From: CAVSRC01 sp963730325
GTDB taxonomy: Bacteria > Pseudomonadota > Alphaproteobacteria > Rhizobiales > Kaistiaceae
DNA length: 64,000 nucleotides
Direction of reading: 5' to 3'
NCBI GenBank assembly: GCA_963730325.1
Contig: CAVSRC010000019.1
Coordinates: forward strand, 186,001-250,000
The notes beneath the pieces are model-generated. The model saw nothing but the letters and a program-made list of their open reading frames with translations. It searched no databases and had not been told where the DNA came from. Position 1 is the stretch's first letter; each line of letters starts with the position of its first letter. Positions 18,217 through 27,445 of this stretch are shown here, one piece after another. The translations under genes were made by a program, and so were the position numbers.

Positions 18217-19899
18217 CTAGTTCGCGGCGAAGGTGCCGAAGGTCACCGAGACCTTCGGCCGCTCCTTGCCGCCATGGTCGGTCTCATTGTGCGCCGCAAC
18301 ATACCAGCCGTCCGGCTTGTCGGCGTCGGCGCGCACACTCATATAGTCGCCCCACTTGCCACAGGAATCGTCGACGCCGCCCTTGGTGGCGCAGCGTGGC
18401 GTCGTCTCGCTCTTGGCCAGAAAACTGAGCGTCGCATTCCATTTGCCGTCCGCATCCGGCTTGAGCACGCCGACGGCGGCGCTCGGATAGTTCTTCGGAC
18501 CGCCGTAGAACATCGAGAGGCCGACATCGCCGTTGCCGTTGGGCGCGGCAGAGGGATAGGCGAAGGCGGTCTCCGAGTTCCATATGTGCGGTTCGGCGAT
18601 CGGTTTCAGCGGGTCGCTGCCGCCGGCCTCCACCGCGGCGCGGTCGACGATGGCGATGCGGATGTGCGGGTAGGGGTATTTGCCGCCGTTGCCCTCGGCC
18701 TTGTCGATCTTGCCCGAAGTCCAGGTGAAACCGATGGTCTTGTCGGTCACCCAGCCACCTGTCAGTCGGGCATCGGCGCGATTGAGCCAGGGGTTGCCAT
18801 TGGGACCCTCGGAGCCGGCGACCGAGCCCTCCGTCGGCTCGGTGAAGGGCGCCACGGCGACCTGACGCACCATTCCGGGCTGGGGGTCGGCATCGCGCCA
18901 TTCGCGCACCAGAAGCATGTCGGCGGCCGCCGTCGTTCCCCAGAACATCTTATCGTCGGCGCCTTGCGTGAAGCGCACGGAGAACTCGCCGTTCTGCGGA
19001 TCGCTGTTGAAGTACTGGTACTGGAAGCCCTCATAGGTACTCAGCTTGTCGAGCGGCATGCGGAAGACCGACGAGCCCAGCCACTTCTCCTGTTCGCCGA
19101 AATCGAAGCGGTTGAAGGCCATGAACAGGTTGCCGTCGCTGTAGGCGAGGTCGGGGAAGTCGAACCACTCTCCGGTCCCGTGGCCGACGGTCTTGGGCGT
19201 GAAGTCGTAGAAATGGAAGTTGCGCTTGGCGATGTCGTCGCCGTGGGCGACCATGATACGGATGGTGTTGCCCTTCTTCTCCTCCATGTCCGCGTCGCCC
19301 TGCATCAGCCACACCAGAAGCTGGTGGCTGGGCACATAGAGAGCGAGCTGGTCGCAGCAGAAGCCGGCGCCGCCTTCGGGCCGCCCGAACAGGGCGAAGG
19401 GATCGAGCCGCGTGAAGGTCTGGCCACCATCGGTCGACCACACGGCGCCCCAGTTGAAGGTGACCAGGATCGTGTTGCCGGCCTTGGCCGAGGACGCCTC
19501 GGCAATCGGCGAGACGTAGTCGTAGTCCATCTGCGCCTTGTCGGTGACGTCGATCTTGCCGGTGACGGTGACGCCGCCGCCGGCCCGGAGGGCCAACGGC
19601 CGCGGCTGGACGACGAGGCCGCGCTGCCCGGGCGCAAGCTCGGCGGGCTTCACCGGAACGCCGATGTGGTGCTCTTCGGTGTTGCTCATGGCAGAGAGGA
19701 AGTTGATCCGCTGCCGCTCTTCGCTGGCGCGGTCGCGCTGGGCGGGGGCCAGGTGCACCGCCTGGGGCGGACCGATGGTCAGTTCGCCCGTCGCGTCCTG
19801 AGCACGTGCGGCGCCAACCGGCGCGAGACAGAAGATCGCCGCAGCAGAGAAAATCGCTGCGGTCACAATGCCTTTGTGAAACCAATTCATCGGTTGCAT
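18217..19899 (-). CDS. Large secreted protein with sialidase/BNR-like stretch, function unknown
   Basis: This 560-residue protein has a Sec signal peptide (KGIVTAAIFSAAAIFCLAP then GAARAQ, cleavage near 34). The mature part has a BNR-repeat-like piece, WGAVWSTDGGQTFTRLDPF, near residue 155, plus many aromatic-rich strands (GEWFDFPDLAYSDGNLFMAF, NPWLNRADARLTGGWVTDK). This suggests a beta-propeller like exo-sialidases or related secreted proteins. I do not see a firm catalytic set, so an enzymatic role is unproven. Several cysteines (GFCCDQ, RCATKGGVDDSCGK) could form disulfides. A GGGGG Shine-Dalgarno run lies about 9 nt before the ATG. It is a single-gene unit. Confidence 0.8.
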   Translation of the reverse strand: MQPMNWFHKGIVTAAIFSAAAIFCLAPVGAARAQDATGELTIGPPQAVHLAPAQRDRASEERQRINFLSAMSNTEEHHIGVPVKPAELAPGQRGLVVQPRPLALRAGGGVTVTGKIDVTDKAQMDYDYVSPIAEASSAKAGNTILVTFNWGAVWSTDGGQTFTRLDPFALFGRPEGGAGFCCDQLALYVPSHQLLVWLMQGDADMEEKKGNTIRIMVAHGDDIAKRNFHFYDFTPKTVGHGTGEWFDFPDLAYSDGNLFMAFNRFDFGEQEKWLGSSVFRMPLDKLSTYEGFQYQYFNSDPQNGEFSVRFTQGADDKMFWGTTAAADMLLVREWRDADPQPGMVRQVAVAPFTEPTEGSVAGSEGPNGNPWLNRADARLTGGWVTDKTIGFTWTSGKIDKAEGNGGKYPYPHIRIAIVDRAAVEAGGSDPLKPIAEPHIWNSETAFAYPSAAPNGNGDVGLSMFYGGPKNYPSAAVGVLKPDADGKWNATLSFLAKSETTPRCATKGGVDDSCGKWGDYMSVRADADKPDGWYVAAHNETDHGGKERPKVSVTFGTFAAN

Positions 19900-20027
19900 C
19901 GTTTATTTCCCCCAAGGTGCGGCCGAAACCCAAGTCTTTCGTAAACAGGGCCGGCTCGTCAATCTCAATTCAGAATACTTTCGATGTAAATCCGGTGCGG
20001 TGCCGCCGCGGGTCGTGGGGCACGCGG

Positions 20028-20795
20028 TCATTCCCCGGAGACGCGGTCGAGCCAATCGACGAGCGGCACCAGCGCCGCGCCGGGCGTGCCGAGGTGGCTG
20101 GCATTGACCGAGACGAAGGCGTTGAGGGCGTTCTCCGGTGCCCTCTTGAACAGCGCGGCGGCATCACGCTGGCTGGAATCCCGGGTGCCGGCCGCCCAGA
20201 ACAGCGGCGCCTGCAGGCGCGGCAGAAGGCGGGTCGGGCGCAGATAGCTTCCCGGCCCGAGGAATGAGAGGAAGGCGCGCGGCGTTGCTTTGACGGTGAA
20301 GTATCGCCCGAGAACGCGGTCGGTGAATTCGGTGGTGTCGTCGCCTTTGCCCGCCTGCATCAGCTTGACGGCGTCGTAGACGCTCGCCTTGACCTTGGCC
20401 GTGCCGTTGAAGTCGCCGGGTTCGCCGTCGGGCGCCAGCGCGGCGACGCCGGCGAGGCCGTCATGGGTGGCGCCATAGACCAGCGCTACCAGCCCGCCAA
20501 GGCTGTGGCCGCCGACCACGATCGCGGTGAAGCCATCGTCCCTGAGCCGCTTCACGGCCGCGTCGATATCGGCGAGGCACTTGTCCAATGGCATGTCGTA
20601 GATGCGCCGCGCCGACCAGCACATCTCCGGCGTCTCGACGCCATAGCCGGTCTCGTCGAGCATGCCGGTCATGCCGGCGAACTGGGCCGGCGAGCCGGTC
20701 TTGCCGTGGAGGAGGACGAGGCCGACGCGCTGGAAGGCGGCGGCCGGTTGCGCGGCGAGGGCCAGGGCGAATGCCAGCAAGACCAGAATAAGCAC
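20028..20795 (-). CDS. Secreted alpha/beta hydrolase
   Basis: This alpha/beta hydrolase has the oxyanion loop VLLHGKTGSPAQF, the nucleophile elbow GGHSLGG (catalytic Ser), a plausible acid in AAGTRDSSQ and a catalytic His in VNASHLGTPG. A hydrophobic N-terminus (VLILVLLAFALALAAQPAAA) acts as signal peptide or anchor, so it works outside the cytosol. The substrate is unknown. The start is uncertain: GTG at 20795 gives 255 residues and begins right at the signal core, while an ATG at 20912 would add 39 residues, with a more basic N-terminus, and overlap the start of the divergent vWA gene. Confidence 0.82.
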   Translation of the reverse strand: MLILVLLAFALALAAQPAAAFQRVGLVLLHGKTGSPAQFAGMTGMLDETGYGVETPEMCWSARRIYDMPLDKCLADIDAAVKRLRDDGFTAIVVGGHSLGGLVALVYGATHDGLAGVAALAPDGEPGDFNGTAKVKASVYDAVKLMQAGKGDDTTEFTDRVLGRYFTVKATPRAFLSFLGPGSYLRPTRLLPRLQAPLFWAAGTRDSSQRDAAALFKRAPENALNAFVSVNASHLGTPGAALVPLVDWLDRVSGE

Positions 20796-20910
20796 AGGGA
20801 GCGCATTGCGGCCCCATCGGCGCCCGAAATCGGGCGCGAGCGCGCCACCATGCAGCCAAGAACGGCAGGCAGTGTGCGTTGCGGGTGGGCGCAACCGCGG
20901 AGGTACGGTC

Positions 20911-22660
20911 ATGGCGAGCGGGATCCTGACGCCGGTCAAACCGATCTGCATTCTTTCCCTTCTCCTGACTTCAAGCGCGCTGACATCGGTGCCGGCTCTG
21001 GCGGCCGCCGACACGGCCGTCCACGACGGGCGGCCGACGCCGACAGTTTGTGCCAACCTTGGCTTTTCGGCGCAACGGGACGAGGACGATTCGTTCCGGC
21101 AGGGCATGCGCAGGCTGCGCTCCGGCGGCATCGCGCCCGGCACCTACAAGCAAATGGCGCCGTCGCCGGCGCCGATGGCGGACGCTCTTGCCGGAGCCGC
21201 CCCGACCGTGGCGATGGAGGAGCCATATCTCGACACCGAGAAATACCCGAACGCGACGTCCAATCCGGTGAAGCGCGTCGGCGAGGAGCCGGTCTCGACC
21301 TTCTCCATCGACGTCGATACCGCCGCCTACGCCAATGTGCGCAGCTTCCTCAGAGACGGCACGCTGCCGCCGCGCGACGCGGTGCGTGTGGAGGAGCTGC
21401 TCAACTATTTCGACTACGGCTATCAGGGTCCGGCCTCGCCGGACGAGCCGTTCAAGGCGAACGTCACGGTGACGCCCTCGCCCTGGGCGGCGGGCAAGGA
21501 AATCGTCCATATCGGGCTTCAGGGCTACGACGTCCCGGCGGGCGACGAGCCAGCGGCGAACCTCGTTTTCCTGATCGACGTGTCGGGCTCGATGGAGGCG
21601 CCCAACAAGCTGCCGCTGGTGCGCAAGGCGCTGAACGTGCTGATCGACCGGCTGAGGCCGGAGGACCGCGTTTCGATGGTGGTCTATGCCGGCGCGGCCG
21701 GCGCCGTGCTGCCGCCGACGGCAGGCAATGAGAAACTGACGATGCGCTGCGCGGTCGAGGCGCTTCATGCCGGCGGCTCGACCGCGGGCGGCGCCGGGCT
21801 GGCGCTGGCCTACGATCTGGCCGAGCAGAACTTCGACAAGGATGCTGTCAACCGGGTCGTGCTGATGACCGACGGCGACTTCAATGTCGGTGTCGCCGAT
21901 CCGGCGAAGCTCGAGGACTTCATCGCCGGGAAGCGCAAGACCGGCGTCTATCTCTCCGCCTATGGCGTCGGCCACGGCAACTACAACGACGTGATGATGC
22001 AGACGCTCATCGCAGGCGGGCAACGGCACCGCCGGCTACATCGATACGCTCGACGAGGCGCGCAAGCTCTTCCGCGACGACTTCTCGTCGTCGCTGTTTC
22101 CGATCGCCGACGACGTCAAGATCCAGGTGGAGTTCAATCCTGCCGCCGTCTCCGAATACCGGCTGATCGGCTACGAGACGCGGCTGCTCGACCGCTCGGA
22201 CTTCAACAACGACCGGGTGGATGCCGGCGAGGTCGGCTCGGGCGCGTCGGTGACGGCGCTCTACGAGATCACGCCGGTGGGCGGGCCGCAGGCGAGCGAT
22301 CCGCTGCGCTATCAGAAGGTGGACGAGGTGGTGGTGCCCGGCACGGGTGACGAACTCGCCTATATCAAAATCCGCTACAAGCTGCCGGGTGAAGCGTCCT
22401 CCAAGCTGATGGAACGGCCGATCACCAAGGCCGATACGGTGGCGAGCGTCGATGGCGCACCGGAAGCCACGCGCTGGGCGCTTGCCGTGGCGGCCTTCGG
22501 CCAGGAACTGCGCGGCGATCCGTGGATCGAGACCGGCTATGACTGGCAGTCGATCCGGGCGCTCGCCGACGGCGCGCGCGGCAAGGACCCGTTCGGCCTC
22601 CGCGCCGAGTTCGTGCGGCTGATCCGCGACGCGGAAGACGCCAGACCGGTGAACGGATAG
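20911..22660 (+). pseudogene. YfbK-like von Willebrand factor A lipoprotein-type protein, one frameshift
   Basis: The ATG at 20911 follows a GGAGGT ribosome-binding site. A hydrophobic signal stretch leads to the YfbK-type N-terminal domain (EEPVSTFSIDVDTAAYANVR, VRVEELLNYFDYGY), then a vWA domain with the metal site FLIDVSGSM and LMTDGDFNVGV. The frame breaks near 22005-22016. Before it reads MMQTLIAGGQ; the next frame resumes GNGTAGYIDTLDEARKLF and continues through a C-terminal domain to a stop at 22660. Relatives read LAQAGNGT there, so one surplus base restores a protein of about 582 residues. Function is unknown; vWA-YfbK proteins are envelope-associated. Sequence error is as likely as mutation. 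Confidence 0.82.
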
Positions 22661-22674
22661 GCGGTCGGAATGAG

Positions 22675-22708
22675 AAGGGCCGCCGCGTGTCTGGACGCGG
22701 CGGCCCTT
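22675..22708 (+). terminator. Strong hairpin after the vWA gene
   Basis: AAGGGCCGCCGCG (22675-22687) and CGCGGCGGCCCTT (22696-22708) form a perfect 13-bp stem with an 8-nt loop, 15 bp beyond the vWA stop. No T-run beyond TT. It probably ends the vWA transcript and also faces the end of the outer-membrane pseudogene. From 22709 to 22845 I see no gene. Confidence 0.65.
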
Positions 22709-22845
22709 GCATGTGTGTTCGCCACGCAGCGATCAGCGATCGCCTGCGTATGGTAGCATGGTTCCAAACGAACGAAGCTAAGATCCGTGACGCGTAGTTA
22801 GTACTCATAGTATTGCTGGCGGAAGTGCAGATGCACGCGGATGAG

Positions 22846-23619
22846 CTACGTGGAGCTCGTGCATTCGCCACGCTCCCGGCCCGCGGATGCCACCTTTTCG
22901 GGAACACGGGCGTGTAGTTGTCCGGATCGGCGGTGCGGTGACGGGCGATCAGCGAGGCCGTCGGATCGGCGCCGAAATAGACCTGCATGCCGGCGGTGAT
23001 CGACTGGTAGTCGCTGCCGCCGAAGCGGCCCTTGGCGAACAGCGAGACGGCGTGCCATGGCCGACGGTGCGTCAGATATCGATGCCGGCGGTGCCCATGC
23101 CGGTCTGGTTCACGTAGTCGAAGCCGGCCGAGAGCTTCAGGTTCTCGGTCGGGTAGTAGGACAGGTCGAACTGGCCGAAGAATGCGCACTTGTCGGCGGT
23201 TGCGCGGTGCCGTCGATGCCCTCGACGCCGGCCAGGCCGGTGAGCGGAGAAGCGCCGTGGTAGAGCTCGGCCTCGCCGGCGGCCCGCCAGATGGCGATGT
23301 CGTTCCAGGTGTGGAAGCTGCCGTAGACGCCGAGCAGGTATTTCGACGGGTCGCGCATGAACAGATGGATGCCGCCGCCGGCCGAGGAAGTGGCTGTCGA
23401 TGCTGCCGATGGCGCCGTCGAACTGCGGGCCGAAGGCGCGCCCGAGCGGAACCGTGTAGCTGCCGAGGCCGAGGAACGCGCCGTCGTCGCTGATCGACCC
23501 GCCCTCGATGCTGATCTTGCCGTTGGGGCCGGAGACGGCCGGACTCGGCCTGGGGTCATGGCCAGCAGCCGACGGCAACGTGACCACCGCACAAGCAAGA
23601 TCGACAACAATGCCCGCAC
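22846..23619 (-). pseudogene. Outer-membrane-type beta-barrel protein, multiply frameshifted
   Basis: Fragments in three minus-strand frames line up as one protein. They are a signal peptide start MRALLSILLV (from 23619), then AVVTLPSAAG in the next frame, KISIEGGSISDDGAFLGLGS and FGPQFDGAIGSIDSHFLG, GGGIHLFMRDPSKYLLGVYG with SFHTWNDIAIWRAAGEAELY, FFGQFDLSYYPTENLKLSAG, and last SLFAKGRFGGSDYQSITAGM with QVYFGADP. The alternating amphipathic strands and the YYPTENLKLSAGFDY style suggest a porin-like or barrel protein. At least five frame changes occur in 0.8 kb. The 3' limit is approximate. I cannot name the family. Confidence 0.65.
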
Positions 23620-23850
23620 GCCGAAAGGCGCGCATGACTTCGCTGCAAATTGCCTTCGTCACCGAAAGCAGCCCCTGAGCCGGTGCTGCAGGCCTATGCC
23701 CATCCGTGCTCGGCCATGCGGAGAGGGCGAATTCATGCTATTCACCGAGCAATTCGGCAAAGTGGTGTAAATCTGCACGGAGACGGTGCGGCAGGCGTGC
23801 CGTGTCTGTGGCAGGATCGGCGGCCGTTGAATCACCCTGCCGACAGAGCC

Positions 23851-24711
23851 ATGCCCCGTCCCATCGACCATCTCGTGCTTGCCGTCCGCGACCTCGACGC
23901 GGCGCGGGCGACCTTCCAGCGTCTTGGCTTCACGCTGACGCCGGTCGCCCGTCATCCGTTCGGCACGACGAATTCGCTGGCTCAGTTTGGCGGCTCGTTT
24001 CTGGAAATCCTGGCGGTGGCGGACGCCGCCGCGATTCCCGCCGGCGACGGTACGCATTTCTCCTTCGGCGCCTTCAACCGCGACTATCTCGAAGACGGCG
24101 AGGGGCTCTCCATGCTGGTGCTGAAGAGCACGGACGCCGCGGCCGACCGCGCCGCTTTCGATGCGCACGATCTCCGCGTCTATGAGCCCTTCGACTTCGA
24201 ACGCATCGCCACCGGCCCGGACGGGACGGAACGCAAGGTCGCCTTCTCGCTGACCTTCACCAGCGATTCGCGGCTGAAGCGCGCCGGCTTCTTCACCTGC
24301 CAGCACCACTACCCGGAGAACTTCTGGAGGCCCGAATACCAGCGCCACGCCAACGGTGCGCTCGGCATCGCGTCCGCCGTGATGGTGACGCGCGACCCGG
24401 CCGATTTCCACGAGTTCCTCACCCATTTCACCGGCAAGCACGAGCTCACGGCGACCAGCTTCGGCGTCTCCTTCGATCTCGGCGAGGGCAGCCGGGTGGA
24501 TGTGATGTCGCCGTTGGGGTTCAAGGCATTCTTCGGCGAAGCGGCGGAGCCGGACCCGCGCCGGTTCCTCGGCTGGCGGGTGAAGGTGGCCGATCTCGGG
24601 GCCGTAGCGGCGCTGCTTGGAGAAAACCACGTGCCGTTCAGCGCGATTGCCGGCGCCCTGGTGGTGCCGTCCGAGGCGGCACACGGGGCGGCGCTGGCCT
24701 TCGAGGCGTAG
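23851..24711 (+). CDS. VOC-superfamily (glyoxalase-like domain) protein
   Basis: This 286-residue protein starts MPRPIDHLVLAVRDLDAARATFQRLGFTL, the classic first beta-alpha unit of a vicinal oxygen chelate fold. His7 is a likely metal ligand. Further landmarks are FGTTNSLAQFGGSFLEILAV, FFTCQHHYPENFWRPEYQRH and a second half beginning IASAVMVTRDPADFHEF. The length and two-module layout match the glyoxalase-like-3 group, usually unassigned dioxygenase or lyase relatives. The reaction is unknown. I used the ATG at 23851, because the upstream in-frame region carries no homology and overlaps the wrecked barrel gene. It converges with the next gene. Confidence 0.87.
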   Translation: MPRPIDHLVLAVRDLDAARATFQRLGFTLTPVARHPFGTTNSLAQFGGSFLEILAVADAAAIPAGDGTHFSFGAFNRDYLEDGEGLSMLVLKSTDAAADRAAFDAHDLRVYEPFDFERIATGPDGTERKVAFSLTFTSDSRLKRAGFFTCQHHYPENFWRPEYQRHANGALGIASAVMVTRDPADFHEFLTHFTGKHELTATSFGVSFDLGEGSRVDVMSPLGFKAFFGEAAEPDPRRFLGWRVKVADLGAVAALLGENHVPFSAIAGALVVPSEAAHGAALAFEA

Positions 24712-24736
24712 TCGCAATCCCGCGCGGCGCGCCCGA

Positions 24737-25582
24737 TCAGCCGGACATGCCCAGTCTCAGCGCGGCCTCTCCCCACGCAGCTCCCAGTTCCAGATCGAAG
24801 GCGGGGGTGAAGCGGTACATGCCGACATGGGGCGCGCCCGGAGTTGGGGTCAGTTCGCCGAGACAGGCGCCCTTGGCGGTGGCGTAGGTGTCCACGCTGA
24901 CGAAGGGCGTGTTTACCGCCAGAGACATCCGGCGCGCGACATCAAGAATGCCGGCGGCGCAGGATGGGAGGCGCCGCTCCCCTGGATCGACGCGCTTCAG
25001 TTCCGGACTCAGGCAGCGCTCCAGATCAAGCGGTCGAAACGCACCATCGAAGAATGCAAGGCGTGGCCGCTCGTGATTGCGATCGAACTGGGCGATGAAT
25101 TTCGGTTCGCCAAAGAAGGTGAAGACCTTGTAGTCGAGGGGGATTTCAGCGCCGTGTTCGTCGACATGCCGCTCTTCCGCGATCAGCTCATAGGGCCGCG
25201 GTGCATCCTTCCTGGCCCGCCAGGCAATCTGTGCGTCGCGAATGCTATGAGCCGTCAGCCGTTGGCGCTTCATGCTCTCCCAGTAGCTGCCATCGTCATT
25301 GCGGCGGAGTAGCATCACGCCTCGCATCGACTGCCAGCGGACGGGTTTGAGAACGAAGGCCGGCGGCAGCCCGATGTCGTTGAACTCTTCCGGTGAGGGG
25401 AAGTGCAGGTAGGTCCTGGCATATGGCACGCCGGCCTGGCGGGCGAGTTCGGCGACGTCCGGCTTCGTCAGCTCCGGCCAGCGCGAATCTTCGCCCGTCA
25501 TGCGTCGCCGCAAATACTCGGTAAACGGTACCGGCATCTGGATTGCCACCTGCAACTCCTGCACACCGGATAGTGTACTCAT
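24737..25582 (-). CDS. TupA-like ATP-grasp protein
   Basis: This 281-residue protein resembles the TupA-like ATP-grasp group named after teichuronopeptide synthesis. Visible pieces are FVLKPVRWQSMRGVMLLRR (ATP-grasp lysine strand and loop), PYELIAEERHVDEHGAEIPL followed by DYKVFTFFGEPKFIAQFDR (second nucleotide-binding strand), and VSVDTYATAKGACLGELTPTPG near the end. ATP-grasp enzymes join a carboxylate to an amine via acylphosphate. In Gram-negatives these genes often sit in polysaccharide loci, so amino-acid decoration of a glycan is possible but inferred. The ATG at 25582 (MSTLSGVQEL) is preferred over a TTG 27 bp upstream. It is divergent from kdsA. Confidence 0.75.
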   Translation of the reverse strand: MSTLSGVQELQVAIQMPVPFTEYLRRRMTGEDSRWPELTKPDVAELARQAGVPYARTYLHFPSPEEFNDIGLPPAFVLKPVRWQSMRGVMLLRRNDDGSYWESMKRQRLTAHSIRDAQIAWRARKDAPRPYELIAEERHVDEHGAEIPLDYKVFTFFGEPKFIAQFDRNHERPRLAFFDGAFRPLDLERCLSPELKRVDPGERRLPSCAAGILDVARRMSLAVNTPFVSVDTYATAKGACLGELTPTPGAPHVGMYRFTPAFDLELGAAWGEAALRLGMSG

Positions 25583-25677
25583 TTGGGCGTCCTCACGGAA
25601 ACGTTGCAAGACAAGCGCCAGCGGCCAATGGTTGTCGACAGGTGTGTTTTTTGTCCGCCTCGCTATAGTCCGGCTCC

Positions 25678-26511
25678 ATGAAAGCGAACCCTCATGTCGC
25701 CGTTGGCGCCGCCACCTTCGGCAACGACCTGCCGCTGGCCCTGATCGCCGGCCCCTGCCAGCTCGAAAGCCGCGATCACGCCTTCGCCACGGCCGGGCGG
25801 CTGAAGGAGATGGCGGCAGGTCTCGGGATCGGCCTCGTCTACAAGACGAGCTTCGACAAGGCGAACCGGACGAGCCTCTCGGGGAAGCGCGGGCTCGGGA
25901 TAGACAAGGCGCTGGCGATCTTCGCCGATCTGCGCAAGGACCTCGGCCTGCCGGTGCTCACCGACGTGCACGAGCCCGGGCAGTGCGCCGAGGTCGCCGA
26001 AGTGGTCGACGTGCTGCAGATCCCGGCCTTCCTTTGCCGGCAAACCGACCTGCTTGTCGCGGCGGCGAAGACCGGCAAGGCGGTCAACATCAAGAAGGGC
26101 CAGTTCCTGGCGCCGTGGGACATGCGCAACGTCGCCGCCAAGGTGACCGACAGCGGCAATCCGAATGTGCTGCTCACCGAGCGCGGCGCGAGCTTCGGCT
26201 ACAACACGCTGGTCTCCGACATGCGCGCGCTGCCGATCATGGCCGAGACCGGGGCGCCGGTTATCTTCGATGCCACCCATTCGGTGCAGCAGCCGGGCGG
26301 GCAGGGGACGTCGACCGGCGGCGACCGGCGCTTCGTGCCGGTGCTGGCGCGGGCGGCGGTGGCGGTCGGCATTGCCGGCGTCTTCATCGAGACGCACGAG
26401 GACCCCGACAACGCGCCGTCGGACGGGCCCAACATGGTGCCGATCGACCAGTTGCCGGCGCTGGTGGAAGAGCTGATGGCGCTCGACGCCATCGCCAAGA
26501 AGCGCGCGCTA
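25678..26511 (+). CDS. kdsA: 3-deoxy-8-phosphooctulonate (KDO-8-P) synthase KdsA; frame has no stop at the expected end
   Basis: KdsA condenses arabinose 5-phosphate and phosphoenolpyruvate to KDO-8-phosphate for the lipopolysaccharide core. Motifs seen: LALIAGPCQLES, VYKTSFDKANRTS, LTDVHEPGQ, CRQTDLLVAAAKTGKAVNIK, FDATHSVQQPGG and FIETHEDPDNAPSDGPNM. The Cys in AGPCQLES marks the metal-dependent class. Homology ends near residue 276. The frame then runs on to 27459, antisense to a membrane-protein gene, giving a 593-residue product with an acidic, non-homologous tail. A TAG at 26510-26512 is off by one base, so one extra base near the run GCGCGCGC would explain the missing stop. The coordinates give only the conserved part. 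Confidence 0.9.
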
Positions 26512-27363
26512 GCGGCCCTTCGGCCCGAAGGCGCCGCGCACCAGATCGCGGTCGAAGCTCACCGGCGGCTCACCGGTGACGGCGTAGGAATAGACCGCCG
26601 CCGAATAGACCGCTGCCAGCGCCGCGCCGAAGGCGAGGATGGCGATGAAGGCCAATGCGCCGGCGGTGATCAATGCCAGCGCGACGGCCTGGCTTTCCGG
26701 CAGCAGGTGGACGCCGCCGACGATGACGAGCCCGACCAGGAAGCCGGCAAAGCCCATGACAAACGAGATGCCGGCCGAGCCGACGATGTTCTCGCCCCAT
26801 GTGGTCTTCAACAGGCGGGTGCTGCGCTCGATCGCCTCGACCGGGCCGACACCCTCGGCCGCCAGAACCGGCACGACGAGGAAGGTCATCACCGTCCAGG
26901 CGAGCCCGGCACCGGCGCCGATCAGGCGGCCGATGAGGCCGAAGCGTTCGGCGATGAAGCGGAGCAGCAGGCCGATCGTCGCCGAGACGATGGCGTAGCC
27001 GAAGATCGGCACGATGCGGCGGAAGGCCAGCGCCAATGCCGAGCGGATGGTCGGATCGCCACCGCGCAGCCGCTCGAGCGCGGCGCCGACCAGCGCGGTG
27101 TTGAAGAAGATGATGACGAAATACTGGACGAGATAGAAGACGAAGAGCCAGACATAGAGCGAGACGGACTGGGTCTGGCCCTCCTTGAGACCGTCGAAGG
27201 TGCCGGCGTCGAGCGCCTGCCAGACGAAGGCGCCGCCGACCAGCAGCGTCGCCGCGCCGGAGAAGATGGGGAGCAGCAGCAGTTCGCCGTCGTCCTGAAG
27301 AACGGCGGTGCTTGCCTTGATCAGGCGCCAGCTGCGCTGGGCGCGCGAGATGAGATCGGCCAT
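26509..27363 (-). CDS. DUF6159-like multi-pass membrane protein
   Basis: This 284-residue protein is predicted to cross the membrane about six times. It starts MADLISRAQRSWRLIKASTA and LQDDGELLLLPIFSG, followed by hydrophobic segments such as SLYVWLFVFYLVQYFVIIFF, IFGYAIVSATIGLLLRFIA, WTVMTFLVVPVLAAE, SAGISFVMGFAGFLVGLVIV and ITAGALAFIAILAFGAALAA. The order and the RSTRLLKTTWGEN motif fit the DUF6159 group, whose function is unknown. The ATG at 27363 is preferred over an upstream start that adds an Arg/Ser-rich leader. It converges on kdsA, whose run-on frame reads through it antisense. Confidence 0.8.
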   Translation of the reverse strand: MADLISRAQRSWRLIKASTAVLQDDGELLLLPIFSGAATLLVGGAFVWQALDAGTFDGLKEGQTQSVSLYVWLFVFYLVQYFVIIFFNTALVGAALERLRGGDPTIRSALALAFRRIVPIFGYAIVSATIGLLLRFIAERFGLIGRLIGAGAGLAWTVMTFLVVPVLAAEGVGPVEAIERSTRLLKTTWGENIVGSAGISFVMGFAGFLVGLVIVGGVHLLPESQAVALALITAGALAFIAILAFGAALAAVYSAAVYSYAVTGEPPVSFDRDLVRGAFGPKGR

Positions 27364-27445
27364 GACGAATCCTCCAGCGCCGTCCGGGACGCCCGGACGG
27401 CCGGCAGAATGGCCGTCTGCCTTGAAGGAACGGTTAAATCGGCCG

